DNA of 5,557 bases from Anaerolineales bacterium UBA5069 (GTDB lineage: Bacteria; Chloroflexota; Anaerolineae; Caldilineales; Caldilineaceae), in assembly GCA_002415895.1 (NCBI GenBank), contig DIAV01000342.1, positions 8,405 through 13,961 of the forward strand, written 5' to 3'. Position numbers and translations under genes: made by a program. The stretch's first letter is position 1; each line of letters opens with the position of its first letter. The notes beneath the pieces are model-generated. The model saw only the letters and a list, made by a program, of their open reading frames with translations, did not search any database and had not been told where the DNA came from. This document shows, one piece after another, positions 5,284-5,557 of this stretch.

Positions 5284-5335
5284 TGATCATTGGATTTCAT
5301 GCGTGATCAATGATCTATGATCCATGATCACGCAT
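5284..5335. repeat. GATC-rich heptamer array with dyad symmetry
   Basis: Four heptamers stand in perfect tandem: TGATCAA (5304-5310), TGATCTA (5311-5317), TGATCCA (5318-5324) and TGATCAC (5325-5331). A further TGATCAT occurs at 5284-5290. The array is framed by 11-bp inverted arms, ATGCGTGATCA (5299-5309) and TGATCACGCAT (5325-5335), so it is both a direct and an inverted repeat. It contains the -10-like hexamer TATGAT (5316-5321) without a good -35. Placed between the YbaK-family stop and the radical SAM start, it may be an operator or terminator-like structure. The same heptamers occur at 1640-1653 and 1774-1780. Confidence 0.65.
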
Positions 5336-5393
5336 CCAGATCATCAAGCAATCCATAATCACCGATTCCGTTTCGTTCACTACCTGCCACCCC

Positions 5394-5557
5394 ATGCTTG
5401 GACTCGTTCCCAAACTGCCTCTCTACTGGTCTTTCCGCTACTTTGGCTGGCCCAAGGTCAAGCCCTTTTCGGTGGTGATCAGCATCTCGTTCCGCTGTAA
5501 TTCCAAGTGCCGCACATGTGATGTCTGGCGCAAACCCAACGACGACATGAGCGTTGC
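5394..5557 (+). CDS. Radical SAM protein, N-terminal part (cut by window end)
   Basis: An open frame from ATG5394 runs off the window end after 54 full codons. It contains the radical SAM cluster motif C-x3-C-x2-C in [13 protein letters not shown] (residues 33-45, Cys35, Cys39, Cys42), which binds a [4Fe-4S] cluster for S-adenosylmethionine cleavage. The segment before it ([11 protein letters not shown]) is the expected first beta-strand. The N-terminus has an aromatic [15 protein letters not shown] stretch seen in some radical SAM proteins acting near membranes or on lipids and glycans; that link is inference. ATG5394 is the only plausible start: the nearest upstream in-frame stop is at 5325, and no ATG, GTG or TTG occurs between. 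No clear Shine-Dalgarno sequence precedes it. The reaction cannot be assigned from this fragment. Confidence 0.85.
   Translation, partial: MLGLVPKLPLYWSFRYFGWPKVKPFSVVISISFRCNSKCRTCDVWRKPNDDMSV

Overview
The window looks like chromosomal DNA of a GC-rich bacterium. Codon third positions are mostly G or C, and ATG starts with Shine-Dalgarno-like sequences are visible for several genes. Nothing fixes the taxon. The secreted protein ends in a Phe-Leu-Pro-Val-Val tail, a C-terminus I associate with Chloroflexota (Anaerolineae/Caldilineae/Ardenticatenia-type) exported proteins, so Chloroflexota is my best guess, an inference with moderate confidence. All five genes found are on the + strand. I see no rRNA, tRNA, CRISPR array, transposase or phage gene.

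Layout: 226-1632 encodes an L-fucose/L-arabinose isomerase-family sugar isomerase. 1817-2785 encodes a class II (zinc) ketose-bisphosphate aldolase-family protein with altered substrate-binding motifs. The 184 bp between them hold a striking inverted repeat of about 100 bp (1672-1771), with 40-bp arms perfect apart from one bulged base. A hairpin (2801-2852) follows the aldolase. A 490-bp region without a convincing gene (2786-3275) then contains a near-consensus sigma70-type promoter (TTGACA, 17 bp, TATACT at 2890-2918). This implies an untranslated leader of about 350 nt before 3276-4598, a secreted protein with a signal peptide and an Ig-like/DUF11-type domain. A 16-bp perfect hairpin (4695-4732) lies between that gene and 4753-5268, a YbaK/EbsC-family aminoacyl-tRNA deacylase. 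The window ends inside a radical SAM gene that starts at 5394; a GATC-rich heptamer array with dyad symmetry (5284-5335) precedes it.

How the genes fit together: the isomerase and aldolase form a plausible two-step aldose-to-ketose-to-C3/C2 fragment route. The sugar kinase normally acting between these steps is not in the window, and the aldolase departs from the usual phosphate-binding signature, so the substrate is open. The secreted protein, the deacylase and the radical SAM protein look like separate units with their own signals. The most unusual material is intergenic: the long hairpin with a competing third copy of one stem segment, the TGATCNN heptamers at two loci, the long leader, and a hairpin that seems to be both terminator and promoter start region.
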